Assembly: GCA_046296195.1 (NCBI GenBank)
Contig: JBKBLR010000013.1
Span: forward strand, 1 to 64,000
DNA length: 64,000 nucleotides
Reading direction: 5' to 3'
From: Amphiplicatus sp046296195
GTDB taxonomy: Bacteria > Pseudomonadota > Alphaproteobacteria > Caulobacterales > Parvularculaceae
Position numbers and translations under genes: made by a program. Below, piece after piece: positions 17,173 to 27,029 of the stretch. Numbering within the stretch: position 1 is the stretch's first letter; each line of letters begins with the position of its first letter. The notes under the pieces are model-generated. The model saw nothing but the letters and a program-made list of their open reading frames with translations, did no database searches and was not told where the DNA came from.

Positions 17173-17243
17173 TTACTTCTCACCCGGCGACCGCCAAAAG
17201 ACGCTTCTTATAGTCGCTGCTCCTAGCAGAGGTATCGAGCGCC

Positions 17244-18602
17244 ATGAACAAGCGGGCGACTGCGGCCGTCATCCTTGCCGCAGGCCAGGGGACGAGGATG
17301 AGATCATCGACCCCCAAGGTGCTTCATCCCGTCGGCGGTCGCTCTATGCTTGCCCATGTCATGGCGGCGGCTGAAGCCCTGGCCCCCGAGCGCCTGGCCG
17401 TAGTCATCGGCTCACAGGCACCCGAGGTCGGTGAGGCCGCAAAAGCCATACGCGCAGACATTTCGGTGGCGGTGCAGGATCCGCCGCGCGGCACCGGCGA
17501 CGCCGTAAAGAGAGCCCTGCCTGCGCTTGCTGGCTTTTCAGGCACGGTGCTCGTGCTCTACGCGGATACGCCGCTCGTCGCCTCATCAACTTTGGTGGCC
17601 CTGGCGGCCAAAGTCGAGGCCGGCGCGGCCGTCGCGGCGCTCGGGTTTCGGCCAGCCGACCCCGGCGCATATGGCCGGCTCAAGACCAACGCCTCGGGCG
17701 GGCTTGAGGCGATCATCGAAGCGAAGGATGCATCCGACGAGGAGCTGAAGATCAGTTTCGTCAATTCCGGAGTCATGGCGATTGACGCAGAATTCCTTGC
17801 GCGCGCCCTGCCGATGCTCAAGGATGATAATGCGAAGAAGGAATTCTACCTTACCGACATTGTCGCAATCGCGCGCCGCGAGGGTCGTCCCTGCGCTGTC
17901 GTCGAGGCGGCGGAGGACGACGTTGCCGGCGTTAACTCCCGCTCTGAGCTTGCAGCCGCCGAAGCGATCTTCCAGAAGCGCATGCGTGTCGCGGCCATGG
18001 AAACCGGCGTGACGCTCGTCGATCCCGACACGGTCCATTTTTCGTGGGACACGGAAATCGCGAATGATGTGATCGTCGAGCCCCATGTCTTTTTCGGACC
18101 AGGCGTGAAGGTGGGAAAGGCCGCGATCATCCGGGCTTATTCCTACCTCGAAGGAGCCCGCGTCGGCGCAGGCGCAAGCGTCGGTCCTTTCGCGCGGCTG
18201 CGGCCAGGCACTGACCTGTCGACAGGTTCAAAAGTCGGCAACTTCGTCGAGATCAAGAATGCTTTCGTCGGCGACGGCGCCAAAATCCCTCACCTCACCT
18301 ATATCGGAGACGCGTCGGTCGGCGCGAATGCCAATATCGGAGCCGGCGCCATCACCTGCAATTATGATGGGTTTTCGAAGCATCGCACCGAAATCGGGGC
18401 GGGCGCTTTCATCGGCTCGAATTCCTCGCTGGTCGCGCCGGTGAGAATCGGCGCCGGCGCCTATATCGGCTCGGGATCTGTCATAACAAAGAACGTCGAG
18501 CCGGACGCACTTGCTGTCGCGCGCGGTCGACAGGCCGACTTCAAGGACTGGGCGAAGCGCTTCCGTGAGAGGAACCCCAGCAAGACGAAAGACAATCGAT
18601 GA
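17244..18602 (+). CDS. glmU: bifunctional GlcNAc-1-P uridyltransferase / GlcN-1-P acetyltransferase
   Basis: This cytoplasmic enzyme makes UDP-GlcNAc for peptidoglycan and lipopolysaccharide. The N-terminal nucleotidyltransferase has LAAGQGTRMRSSTPKVLHP at residues 9-27 and the DTPLV metal site. The C-terminal acetyltransferase is a left-handed beta-helix with hexapeptide repeats (VGAGASVGPF, IGAGAITCNYDG, IGAGAFIGSNSSLVAPV). The 452-residue length is normal. Its last codon overlaps rpiA (ATGA), so the two are translationally coupled. Confidence 0.97.
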   Translation: MNKRATAAVILAAGQGTRMRSSTPKVLHPVGGRSMLAHVMAAAEALAPERLAVVIGSQAPEVGEAAKAIRADISVAVQDPPRGTGDAVKRALPALAGFSGTVLVLYADTPLVASSTLVALAAKVEAGAAVAALGFRPADPGAYGRLKTNASGGLEAIIEAKDASDEELKISFVNSGVMAIDAEFLARALPMLKDDNAKKEFYLTDIVAIARREGRPCAVVEAAEDDVAGVNSRSELAAAEAIFQKRMRVAAMETGVTLVDPDTVHFSWDTEIANDVIVEPHVFFGPGVKVGKAAIIRAYSYLEGARVGAGASVGPFARLRPGTDLSTGSKVGNFVEIKNAFVGDGAKIPHLTYIGDASVGANANIGAGAITCNYDGFSKHRTEIGAGAFIGSNSSLVAPVRIGAGAYIGSGSVITKNVEPDALAVARGRQADFKDWAKRFRERNPSKTKDNR

Positions 18603-19294
18603 GCGCTGAGGAATTCAAGCGTGTAGCGGCGAATGCGGCGGCCGAGCTCGTACGGCCGGAGACGACGCTCGGGCTCGGAACCGGATCGACGGCGGCGCAT
18701 TTCATCGCCGCGCTCGGCGCGCGCGTGCGGGACGGCTTGTGTGTGAAAGGCGTGCCGACTTCCGATGAAACGGCGAGGAAGGCCGCCGCCGCCGGCATCG
18801 ACATCATCGAGCCGGACGAGACGACGACCATCGACCTTGCTGTCGACGGGACCGACGAAGTCGATGGCGCTCTCACCCTGATCAAAGGCGGAGGCGGGGC
18901 GCTTCTGCGCGAGAAGATCGTCGCGAGCGCCGCCCGGCGCTTTGTTGTCATCGCAGACTCATCAAAAAAGGTCGCACAGCTTGGACGCTTTCCCCTGCCG
19001 GTCGAAATCGAGCGTTTCGCGTTCGCGCTTACGGTGCGCGAGATTCGCTCGGTCCTTTCGGATCTGGGGTATGACGGCGGCGTCCAGCTCCGCGTGTCCA
19101 CCGCCGGGCGCGTTTTCTTGAGCGATGGCGGAAATTTCATCCTAGATTGTCCGCTCGGGCGCATCAGCGACGCGCGTGCGCTCGATGCTGCGCTGAAAAA
19201 AGTTCCTGGCGTCATCGAAACCGGCCTCTTTATCGCGATGGCGGATGAGGTCATCCTCGCCGGACCTTCGGGCGTTGAACGGTTGAGACGGTGA
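18599..19294 (+). CDS. rpiA: ribose-5-phosphate isomerase A
   Basis: Interconverts ribose-5-phosphate and ribulose-5-phosphate in the pentose phosphate pathway. The 231-residue protein has GLGTGSTAAHFI, the catalytic DGTDEVD segment, the LIKGGGGALLREK loop and ADSSKKV. The start ATG lies in the glmU stop (ATGA), and its own stop overlaps the possible GTG start of the next gene, so the three form one tight unit. Confidence 0.96.
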   Translation: MSAEEFKRVAANAAAELVRPETTLGLGTGSTAAHFIAALGARVRDGLCVKGVPTSDETARKAAAAGIDIIEPDETTTIDLAVDGTDEVDGALTLIKGGGGALLREKIVASAARRFVVIADSSKKVAQLGRFPLPVEIERFAFALTVREIRSVLSDLGYDGGVQLRVSTAGRVFLSDGGNFILDCPLGRISDARALDAALKKVPGVIETGLFIAMADEVILAGPSGVERLRR

Positions 19295-19813
19295 GGGCGA
19301 TGGCGCCCGTCCGGTTTGATGAACTCAAGGCAGCGATCCGCGATTACGGCCAGGCGGCGTTCCAGAACCTTTTCAAATGCCGGGCGCTTGCAGACGCGGT
19401 CGTCGCCGGATTTCACATTCTCGAAGGGTGCCCGGCGGAGAACGTCGCTGGCGTTCCCGCCGATGGTCCGTTCGAGCCTTATAGGGATTATGGGGACAGC
19501 GCGTTTTCCTACGCGACGCGCGAGGTGATCGTGCTGGAGCCCGTTCGTTTCGGCCTTTGCCTCATCGTCGGGAACGCCGAAGACAAAAGGCGCGCTTTGG
19601 CTGCGCACCACGATCGCCGCCGAAGTCGTGGGCGATCGGTTCGAGATTTATGTCGCCGAGCGGCCAGTCATTCGGGTTCCGTTCGCTTTCGAAAGCAAGC
19701 TCGACCCTGTTTTTCAGGCTGTGCACGAGGAGTTTCTGGAGACGTTCACGCTCCAAACAAGCGAATTTCATGACGCCAGCTTGAAGTCAAGGATCGGTTT
19801 CCTGCCGGAGTAG
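19291..19813 (+). pseudogene. conserved hypothetical protein, broken by a +1 frameshift
   Basis: The first 99 or so codons run in one frame from a GTG at 19291 (or ATG at 19300). The remainder continues in the next frame to a stop at 19811-19813. The join falls at a run of four A (19585-19588): with three A the text reads EDKGALWLRTTIAAEVVGD, and the whole would be about 173 residues. Both halves have good codon use and fit smoothly, so the parts belong to one gene. I know no function. The protein lies between rpiA and gor, coupled to rpiA. The break may be real or an assembly error. Confidence 0.8.
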
Positions 19814-19820
19814 GCGCGCA

Positions 19821-21182
19821 ATGGCCAAATATGACTATGACCTCTTCACGATTGGGGCAGGTTCCGGCGGGGTGCGCGCCGCGCGGCTCGCGGCTGGCTA
19901 CGGGGCGCGAGTCGCTATAGCCGAAGAGTATCGTGTCGGCGGCACCTGCGTCATTCGCGGCTGCGTGCCTAAGAAGCTCTTCGTCTATGCCTCTGAATTT
20001 GGTCACGGCTTCGAGGAAGCGCGCGGCTATGGCTGGACTGCTGAAAATGTGCGCTTTGACTGGAAGACGCTCGTCGCCAACAAGGACGCGGAGATCGACA
20101 GGCTCAACGGCCTCTATATCAAGAACCTGGAAACCGCAGGCGCAGAAATCATCAACAGCCGCGCGATTCTCAAGAACGCGCATACGATTTATCTCCCGTC
20201 AGAGAGCCGCACGGTCACCGCAGCGAAAATCCTCGTCGCCACGGGCGGCCGCCCGTGGATTGATCAGGCGATTCATGGCCATGAATTGGGCGTCACCTCG
20301 AATGAAGCGTTTCAACTTCAATCGCTTCCCCGCCGCGTCGTCATTACAGGCGGGGGGTACATTGCGATCGAATTCGCCTTCATCTTCGCCGGCCTCGGCG
20401 CCGAGGTGACGCTCGTTTATCGCCGCGATCGGGTACTGCGTGAATTTGACGCCGACATTTCCGCCGCCGTTCACCGTGAAATGGAGAATGCGGGGATCCG
20501 CCTCGTTACGGGAACGGTCTTCACGGCGATCGAAGATCTTGGCGGCGGCGGTCGACGCGTCGTTCTCAATAATGGCGAGCGTATCGGCGCCGACATGGTA
20601 TTCTGGGCGGTAGGGCGAAAACCTAACACGAACGGACTGGGTCTCGAGGCGGCAGGCGTCGCGACCGATGCTGAAGGCGCTATCATTGTCGATGAGTTCT
20701 CACGCACCAACATTCCCCACATCTTCGCAGTCGGCGATGTGACGAACCGGGTCGCCCTGACGCCCGTCGCCATTCGTGAGGGCGCCGCATTCGCCGAGAC
20801 GGAATTCAACAGCAATCCGACAAAGGTTGACTACGCCTTCATCCCAAAGGCCGTATTTGCGCAACCCCCTGTCGGCGCTGTCGGCTACTCAGAGGCGGAA
20901 GCGCGGGAAAAATTCGCCGCTGTCGACATCTACAAGACCGACTTTCGGCCGATGAAGGCGACTCTGTCGGGGACTAAGTCACGCACGATGATGAAAGTCG
21001 TCGTCGACGCAGCGACGGATCGCGTGGTTGGCGTTCATATTGTCGGCGACGGCGCGCCTGAAATGATCCAGTGCCTTGCGATCGCCGTAAAGGCAGGTCT
21101 CCGGAAGCAGGATTTCGACGACACCATGGCGCTCCATCCCACCAGCGCGGAGGAATTGGTGTTGATGCGGACGAAAGCTTAG
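19821..21182 (+). CDS. gor: glutathione-disulfide reductase
   Basis: An FAD/NADPH oxidoreductase that regenerates reduced glutathione. The 453-residue protein has the FAD motif GAGSGG (12-17), the redox-active pair Cys43 and Cys48 in GGTCVIRGCVPKK, and the NADPH motif GGGYIAIEFA. An FAVGDV segment binds FAD, and the C-terminal catalytic His is near 439 in LHPTSAEE. The second fingerprint carries YRRDRVLR, whose Arg residues fit NADPH preference. It is the last gene of the glmU-rpiA run or shortly downstream of it. Confidence 0.95.
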   Translation: MAKYDYDLFTIGAGSGGVRAARLAAGYGARVAIAEEYRVGGTCVIRGCVPKKLFVYASEFGHGFEEARGYGWTAENVRFDWKTLVANKDAEIDRLNGLYIKNLETAGAEIINSRAILKNAHTIYLPSESRTVTAAKILVATGGRPWIDQAIHGHELGVTSNEAFQLQSLPRRVVITGGGYIAIEFAFIFAGLGAEVTLVYRRDRVLREFDADISAAVHREMENAGIRLVTGTVFTAIEDLGGGGRRVVLNNGERIGADMVFWAVGRKPNTNGLGLEAAGVATDAEGAIIVDEFSRTNIPHIFAVGDVTNRVALTPVAIREGAAFAETEFNSNPTKVDYAFIPKAVFAQPPVGAVGYSEAEAREKFAAVDIYKTDFRPMKATLSGTKSRTMMKVVVDAATDRVVGVHIVGDGAPEMIQCLAIAVKAGLRKQDFDDTMALHPTSAEELVLMRTKA

Positions 21183-21296
21183 AATGGCGTTCGCAAAAGC
21201 CCGCGCTGTTTTTCACGCGTGACGCGCGAAGCGGCGAACGTTGCCAGGCTAAAAGACCCGATCCAGCGCGCTGATCCCGAATCAAGGCGCGACGAG

Positions 21297-22124
21297 CTAG
21301 TCCCTCAGCAATTCGTTCACGCTCGTTTTTGAGCGGGTCTTTTCGTCGACCCGTTTGACGATCACCGCGCAATAGAGCGAGGGCCCGCCTTTCGGTGACG
21401 GCGTCGAGCCGGGGACGACCACCGAATAAGGCGGCACTTCCCCGTAGGTCACCTCGCCGCTCTCACGATCGACAATCTTTGTCGACGTCCCAAGATAAAC
21501 CCCCATGGAGAGGACGGATCCCTCGCGAACGATTACGCCTTCGGCGACTTCGGCGCGTGCGCCGATAAAGCAGTTATCCTCAATGATGACAGGATTGGCT
21601 TGCAACGGCTCCAACACGCCGCCGATGCCGGCCCCGCCGGAAATGTGACAGTTACGTCCAATTTGCGCGCAGCTTCCAACCGTCGCCCACGCGTCGATCA
21701 TCGAACCTTCTCCGACATAGGCGCCGATATTGACGAAAGACGGAATGAGAACAGCGGAAGGCGCGATATAGGCCCCGCGACGCACGATCGCCCCTGGCGC
21801 GGCGCGAAAGCCCGCCTTTCGAAAGTCTTCCTCGCCCCAGCGTGCGAATTTCAGCGGGATCTTGTCCCACCAAGGACCGGGGGCGGCCCCGACGAGCGCA
21901 TTGTCATTAAGCCGGAAGGAGAGCAGCACAGCTTTTTTCAGCCATTGGTTCGTCTCCCACCGTCCATTCGCGCCGCGTTCTGCAACGCGCGCTTCACCAA
22001 GGTCCAGAAGATCGAGCGCCGCTTCGACCGCCGCACGTGGTTCGCCAGTCGTCGACGGCGAGAGATCGGCTCGGCGCTCCCACAGCGCTTCGATCGTTTG
22101 GGCGAGGTCGGCGGGCTTCGGCAT
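21297..22124 (-). CDS. dapD: tetrahydrodipicolinate N-succinyltransferase
   Basis: Succinylates tetrahydrodipicolinate in lysine and meso-diaminopimelate synthesis, so it feeds the cell wall. An N-terminal helical domain includes ERRADLSP and NDNALVG. A left-handed beta-helix follows with the signature RRGAYIAPSAVLIPSFVNIGAY, then SCAQIGRNCHISGGAGIGGV and the substrate loop EDNCFIGARAEV. The product is 275 residues from the ATG at 22124; a GTG three codons upstream is also possible, and no clear ribosome site decides between them. The rest of the dap pathway is not in the window. Confidence 0.95.
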   Translation of the reverse strand: MPKPADLAQTIEALWERRADLSPSTTGEPRAAVEAALDLLDLGEARVAERGANGRWETNQWLKKAVLLSFRLNDNALVGAAPGPWWDKIPLKFARWGEEDFRKAGFRAAPGAIVRRGAYIAPSAVLIPSFVNIGAYVGEGSMIDAWATVGSCAQIGRNCHISGGAGIGGVLEPLQANPVIIEDNCFIGARAEVAEGVIVREGSVLSMGVYLGTSTKIVDRESGEVTYGEVPPYSVVVPGSTPSPKGGPSLYCAVIVKRVDEKTRSKTSVNELLRD

Positions 22125-22171
22125 TTTGATCACGCAAGTTGGCTTGTAACGGAAACGAGCATTCGGGTGAC

Positions 22172-24892
22172 CTAGCGCGCCCTCTCCGAATGCGCAGGCG
22201 CGCGGAACAGCGCGTTGGCGAAGAAGGTGTTGAGACCATCCATATAAGCGCGAGTAGTGGGATCGGCCGTGAAACCGATGACCATGCCGTCGCCTTTTTC
22301 CTCAACGACAACGAACGGCTTATACGCGAGCTGGACCTTAGTCTCCGCCCAGAGATAGCCGCTCGCAATCAGAGAGTCTGCGTTCGCGAACCGGGCTACA
22401 TTGACCCCACTATCAAGTTTTGCAGGCCTATAGATATCGCCGCCTGAATAGAGCGCGACGACCTTAGGCTTGACGCCGGTAGCGAGCCAATGATCGGGAT
22501 CAACGTCCGCATTGACAAGAACGCCGGCGGTCGCATCGGGGCCGGATTTTTCAGGCTGAACCGCTTTCTGCGCGCTTTCAGCGTCCGCAAGGAGCCTGCC
22601 CGGCACGGTCGCCTTCTTCTCGGCGTCATCCTTCGCCTCCCCGTCCGGTTTTGCCGCGTTCTCACGCCGAATCGAAAGAAGGCCGTATTCGGGATCGGCC
22701 GCAAACCGCACGGCCGCGCCGGTGGCGATCAGGACGCCGCCGCGCTCGATCCAGGAGGTCAGGCGCTGCACGCCAGATTTTCCGAGCACGGACGCATAGT
22801 CGCCACCGCCCGGCAGAACGATCACGTCGAATTGGTCGAGCGCGCGATTGTCCATGTCTTCGACCCGCACCGCCGTCACCGGAAAATCAAATTGCCGCTC
22901 GATAACAAACCTTGTGGCGCCGGCCGCCGTCGGGCTCGCCGGTTCATCCCAGGCGACGGCGATTTTCGGCGCCGGCATCGGCACGACGTAATCCGAACCG
23001 AAATTGGGCCCCTCGCTGACCCAGGAGTCGGCCACGCCAACGACTTCGGCGCCCGTTTCCCGAGCGAATCGGTTCAGCACCGCCCTGAGGCCCGACGGGT
23101 TTCCCGCCTGCTGAAATATAAGCGTGCCCGCTTGATAAGACCGACCGCCGCTTTTGAAAGCGCGATCGCTGGACGAAACCGTCAGACCCGCGCGCAACGC
23201 CCTCGCAAGGAGCTGCGTCGCCGGACGCTCGCCCCATGGGACAAGATAGGCGATCGCAGGATCCGGGCCGCTGACGGCGCCGGCGCGCACCATCCGACCG
23301 TCATGGATCACGAAATTGCCGCCACCGGGCGCGGCGCCTTCGCAACTCTCCACAGCGACGCCCATCATGATGGGCAGCGACCATGCGGTGACATCATAAA
23401 TTTCGTCCTCAAGTCCCTTTGCGCGCCGCCGTTCCTGTTCAGCTAGAAATTCGGACTCAAGATCGACCTGCGCGTCGAGTAAGGTGCGAATGAGGCGCTT
23501 GGCGGGCTGCGCCAGCGGCACGACATGGCTGCCGGCCGCGAAGGTCCGGCCGCAGGCGGAAAACGCGGATTTCGCCGTCAGGACTTCAACACCTTGCCGG
23601 GTCAGCAGGCCGGCGAGGCGAAGCGCTGCCGCATCGTCGTGGCCGGCAGGCAGAATATAGGCCCGCCGCGCTTCTCGCCGCCCTTCGCTGACGGCCGATT
23701 CCTGATAGCCGCGAAAATCCCGCCACAGCTTTTCACGATTGACGGCGGCGGTCTCCGCCGTCGCGATCGACGAGATGAAATGCTGCTTGACGCTGTCGCG
23801 ATAATGAAAGTCAGGGCCCTTGCGCCGCTCGGCAAGCAGTCCGCGCGCGGAGCCGCGCTCGTAAGTCATCGCGATGCCGCCGTAATAGGACGGCCAGCTT
23901 GCGCCAAAGCCCGGATAGAAGGCGTCGTAGACCTCGCGCGTGAAATAGGGAAAGCCGTTGCGATCGAACCATTTCGCGTTATTGCGGCCGAAGAGTTCGA
24001 GATTGGCCCGCTGCGAGGCTTCGAGGTGCGGGTTGTAGGGGCGCGCTTCGGGTGAGAAAAAATAGCTCGATTCCGTGCCCATCTCATGAAGGTCGACGAA
24101 GACGAGCGGACGCCATTCCCGCAAAACACGGATTCGTCCGCGCGTTTCGGGCTGGGTCAGCGCGAACCAGTCGCGGTTCATGTCGAAAAGATAGTGGTTG
24201 GTCCGCCCGCCCGGCCAGGGCTCGTTGCGTTCAGCCGCGATCGCGGAGCCTGAGTTCTCGAGCCCTTCGGCGATTTCGAAATTATGGACAAAGCGCGCGC
24301 GGCCGTCCGGATTCTGGGACGGGTCGATAAACACAAGCGCATCGGACGTTATCCGGTCGACCGTCGCATCGCCTCGGGCGGCGAGAAGATGGTAGGCCGT
24401 CAAGAGAGCAGCGTCCGTCCCGGAGATCTCGTTGCCATGCACGCTGTAAGCAAGGAAAACCGTCGCCGGCAGCTTTGAAATGGCGTCGCCGAGCGCCGCG
24501 GAGGGATCGCTCACCCGCGCGATGTCCTTCCTGATCTCATCCAGGCGCGCGATCGCGGACTCTGATCCGACGACTGCGTAGATGAGCGGCCGGTTCTCCC
24601 AGCTTCTTGCATATTCGAACAATCGCATCCTAGTCGGCGCCGCCCGCCGCAGCGCGCCGAGATATCGCACCGCATCGTCCGGACGGGTGATGCGCTCGCC
24701 GTTTTTGTGGCCGATGACGCTTTCTAGCGTCGGGATCGCAGGGTCATACTTAACCCCGGGCCAGAATTCGAAATCGGCCGGCCGAACGAGCGATGCTGAG
24801 GCATGCTCCGGCCCAGATCCTTGGCGCCAGGGAACAGACTGCGCCGCGGCGGCTGAGCAAATGGACACCAGAAGCAGTGTCAATCGAAACAT
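22172..24892 (-). CDS. secreted M14-family zinc carboxypeptidase-like protein
   Basis: A 906-residue exported peptidase. The signal peptide is short, ending near AAAAQ17. The M14 zinc ligands are His152 and Glu155 in YSVHGNEISG and His269 in VDLHEMG. Substrate-binding NPDG and MNRDW lie between. About 500 further residues follow, including a section (VAWDEPASPTAAGATRFVIERQ and a later LPGGGDYASVLG) that resembles a glutamine-amidotransferase-like fold. This matches the large M14 proteins common in marine alphaproteobacteria and Bacteroidetes. It probably trims peptides in the periplasm or outside, but the substrate is unknown. No coupled neighbour is seen. Confidence 0.88.
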   Translation of the reverse strand: MFRLTLLLVSICSAAAAQSVPWRQGSGPEHASASLVRPADFEFWPGVKYDPAIPTLESVIGHKNGERITRPDDAVRYLGALRRAAPTRMRLFEYARSWENRPLIYAVVGSESAIARLDEIRKDIARVSDPSAALGDAISKLPATVFLAYSVHGNEISGTDAALLTAYHLLAARGDATVDRITSDALVFIDPSQNPDGRARFVHNFEIAEGLENSGSAIAAERNEPWPGGRTNHYLFDMNRDWFALTQPETRGRIRVLREWRPLVFVDLHEMGTESSYFFSPEARPYNPHLEASQRANLELFGRNNAKWFDRNGFPYFTREVYDAFYPGFGASWPSYYGGIAMTYERGSARGLLAERRKGPDFHYRDSVKQHFISSIATAETAAVNREKLWRDFRGYQESAVSEGRREARRAYILPAGHDDAAALRLAGLLTRQGVEVLTAKSAFSACGRTFAAGSHVVPLAQPAKRLIRTLLDAQVDLESEFLAEQERRRAKGLEDEIYDVTAWSLPIMMGVAVESCEGAAPGGGNFVIHDGRMVRAGAVSGPDPAIAYLVPWGERPATQLLARALRAGLTVSSSDRAFKSGGRSYQAGTLIFQQAGNPSGLRAVLNRFARETGAEVVGVADSWVSEGPNFGSDYVVPMPAPKIAVAWDEPASPTAAGATRFVIERQFDFPVTAVRVEDMDNRALDQFDVIVLPGGGDYASVLGKSGVQRLTSWIERGGVLIATGAAVRFAADPEYGLLSIRRENAAKPDGEAKDDAEKKATVPGRLLADAESAQKAVQPEKSGPDATAGVLVNADVDPDHWLATGVKPKVVALYSGGDIYRPAKLDSGVNVARFANADSLIASGYLWAETKVQLAYKPFVVVEEKGDGMVIGFTADPTTRAYMDGLNTFFANALFRAPAHSERAR

Positions 24893-24947
24893 GAGCGCAC
24901 TCTCTATGTCAGGCGGCCGATTAAGTGGCTGCGCATCGGCGCGTCGG

Positions 24948-25424
24948 TCAAGGGCGGCGGGCGCCGCGCCGTCGCCGCCTTCGTGGCCTCGGCCTTACCG
25001 CCGAGACATGATCCCAGATGTCGTCAGGATCGACTGTCCGCTCACTGACGGCCATGAGAACGGCGACGCCGGCGTCCTCGACGCTCCGCCGCACGCCCGT
25101 CAGGAGCGGGTGCCAGTCCGGCAAGTCCTCGCCGCGCGCGAGCCGGCGGTAACCGCAGGTCTCCGGCATCCAGGCGAGCGAGGCGGCGTTGCCTGGGGTC
25201 AACTTCACGCAGTCCTTTACGAGCTTCTGCCGCTGCGCGTAATTCGTGCAGCGGCGGCGCGCGACGTCGAAGAGCTTGCAGGCGACGTTCGTCTCGTAGA
25301 GGCGGCCCGTTGTTGTCTCCACCAGCAGCACCATGCAGCAGCGCCCGCAGCCGTCGCAGAGCGATTCCCACTCCGCGTCGGACATGTCCTTGAGAGACTT
25401 TGTTTCCCAGAATCGATCGGCCAT
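24948..25424 (-). CDS. YcgN/UPF0260-family cysteine cluster protein
   Basis: A 158-residue cytoplasmic protein of the YcgN family. It has the family start FWETKSLKDMSDAEWESLCDG and the cluster CDGCGRCC, followed by a Cys in VACKLFD, a Cys in RRCTNY, DCVKL and ETCGYRRL. The eight-cysteine pattern suggests zinc or an Fe-S centre. The tail is very Arg-rich. The function of the family is not established. It is divergent from the monooxygenase gene. Confidence 0.88.
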   Translation of the reverse strand: MADRFWETKSLKDMSDAEWESLCDGCGRCCMVLLVETTTGRLYETNVACKLFDVARRRCTNYAQRQKLVKDCVKLTPGNAASLAWMPETCGYRRLARGEDLPDWHPLLTGVRRSVEDAGVAVLMAVSERTVDPDDIWDHVSAVRPRPRRRRRRGARRP

Positions 25425-25530
25425 GGCGAACTCGTCGGGGGAAACGGCCGCGCTGGCAAGACGGGATGCGGTAAACTATGGAGTTTACTGCCAAAATGCG
25501 GTAACAGGGGGCAAAGCAGGAGCCCCTCCC

Positions 25531-27021
25531 ATGGAGCACTACAACGTCATCATCGTCGGCGCGGGGTTGTCCGGTATCGGGGCGGCGCATTACCTCCAGG
25601 AGCGCCTCCCGCATAAGACCTACGCGATCCTTGAGGCGCGGGACGCGATCGGCGGCACTTGGGACCTTTTCCGCTATCCGGGGATCCGCTCCGACAGCGA
25701 CATGTTCACGCTCGGCTATCGGTTCCGGCCTTGGCGTGACCCGAAGGCGATCGCCGACGGTCCGTCGATCTGGGCCTATGTGAACGATACGGCCCGCGAA
25801 GAGGGCATCGACAGAAATATCAGGTTTCGGACGAAGGTCACCGACCTTGCCTGGGATTCCTTAACGTCGCGCTGGACGGTGACGGCGACGACGCCCGAAG
25901 GGATCGTCCGGTATTCCGCAGATTTCCTTTGGATGTGCTCAGGGTATTATCGCTATTCGGCGGGCTACCGACCAGATTTTCCCGGTGAACAGTCTTTCCG
26001 TGGACGGATCGTCCATCCTCAGATCTGGCCTGATGACCTTGATTATGCGGGAAAGCGCGTCGTCGTCATCGGTTCAGGCGCGACGGCGGTGACGCTCATC
26101 CCGTCGATGGCGGACAAGACCGCGCACATCACCATGCTGCAGCGCTCGCCGACCTGGATGATCTCGATGCCGGGGACCTCCGCCCTCGCTAAATTCCTCG
26201 GCGCCTTCCTGCCGGCGATGGCGGTCTACCGCATCATGCGCCTGCACCGGATACTGATGCAGTCATTCCTTTATCGCTGGGCGCGCGCCAATCCGAAAAA
26301 AGCCGGCGACAGGCTCCTGAAGGAAGCGCGCGCTCTTCTGCCGGCGGGCTTCGACGTCGAAGCTCATTTCAAGCCGCGCTACAATCCCTGGGAGCAACGG
26401 CTCTGTCTCGTGCCGGACGACGATCTTTTCCGCGCCATTTCCGAGGGCAAGGCTTCGGTGGAAACGGGCGAGATCGAAACATTCACAGAGACTGGCATCC
26501 GCCTCAAGGGCGGGAAAGAGCTTCCGGCCGACATCATCATCACGGCGACGGGCCTCCATATCGAGCTGCTCGGCGGGGCCAAGGTGACGATCGACGGACG
26601 ACAGTTCAACATCGCCGACAGTTTCACCTATCGCGGCTTCGGCTTCTCCGGCGTGCCGAACCTCGTATCAGTGTTCGGCTATCTCAACGCTTCATGGACG
26701 CTCAGAGCCGATCTCATCAGCGATTACGTGACCCGCCTTCTGACATTCATGGACAAACGCGGTTACAAGGTCGCCACGCCCGTGAACGACGACCCGGCGA
26801 TGCCGGCGGAACCTTTCGCCGATTTTTCGTCCGGCTATCTCATGCGGGCGGCGGACCGCCTGCCGAAGCAGGGCCGCGATCCTTGGCGCCACGCTCAGAA
26901 CTTTCTCGCCGATGTGCGCTGGATGCGGAAGGGCGACCTGGAAGACGGCGTCATGCGCTTTTCAAAGGGTGCCGCCGCGCCGGCCGCATCCCGCGCGACC
27001 GTCTCGGTCGCAGCAGAATAG
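25531..27021 (+). CDS. Baeyer-Villiger-type FAD monooxygenase, EthA-like
   Basis: A 496-residue class B flavin monooxygenase. The FAD motif GAGLSG is at 11-16, followed by EARDAIGGTWDLFRYPGIRSDSD. The BVMO fingerprint FxGxxxHxxxWP is matched at residues 156-167. The NADPH motif GSGATAVTL comes next. It should insert oxygen into ketones or oxidise sulphur using NADPH and O2. I chose the ATG at 25531 because AGGAG precedes it and the FAD motif lies where the family has it; longer in-frame starts run into the divergent gene. The natural substrate is unknown. Confidence 0.9.
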   Translation: MEHYNVIIVGAGLSGIGAAHYLQERLPHKTYAILEARDAIGGTWDLFRYPGIRSDSDMFTLGYRFRPWRDPKAIADGPSIWAYVNDTAREEGIDRNIRFRTKVTDLAWDSLTSRWTVTATTPEGIVRYSADFLWMCSGYYRYSAGYRPDFPGEQSFRGRIVHPQIWPDDLDYAGKRVVVIGSGATAVTLIPSMADKTAHITMLQRSPTWMISMPGTSALAKFLGAFLPAMAVYRIMRLHRILMQSFLYRWARANPKKAGDRLLKEARALLPAGFDVEAHFKPRYNPWEQRLCLVPDDDLFRAISEGKASVETGEIETFTETGIRLKGGKELPADIIITATGLHIELLGGAKVTIDGRQFNIADSFTYRGFGFSGVPNLVSVFGYLNASWTLRADLISDYVTRLLTFMDKRGYKVATPVNDDPAMPAEPFADFSSGYLMRAADRLPKQGRDPWRHAQNFLADVRWMRKGDLEDGVMRFSKGAAAPAASRATVSVAAE

Positions 27022-27029
27022 CCCTGGAG

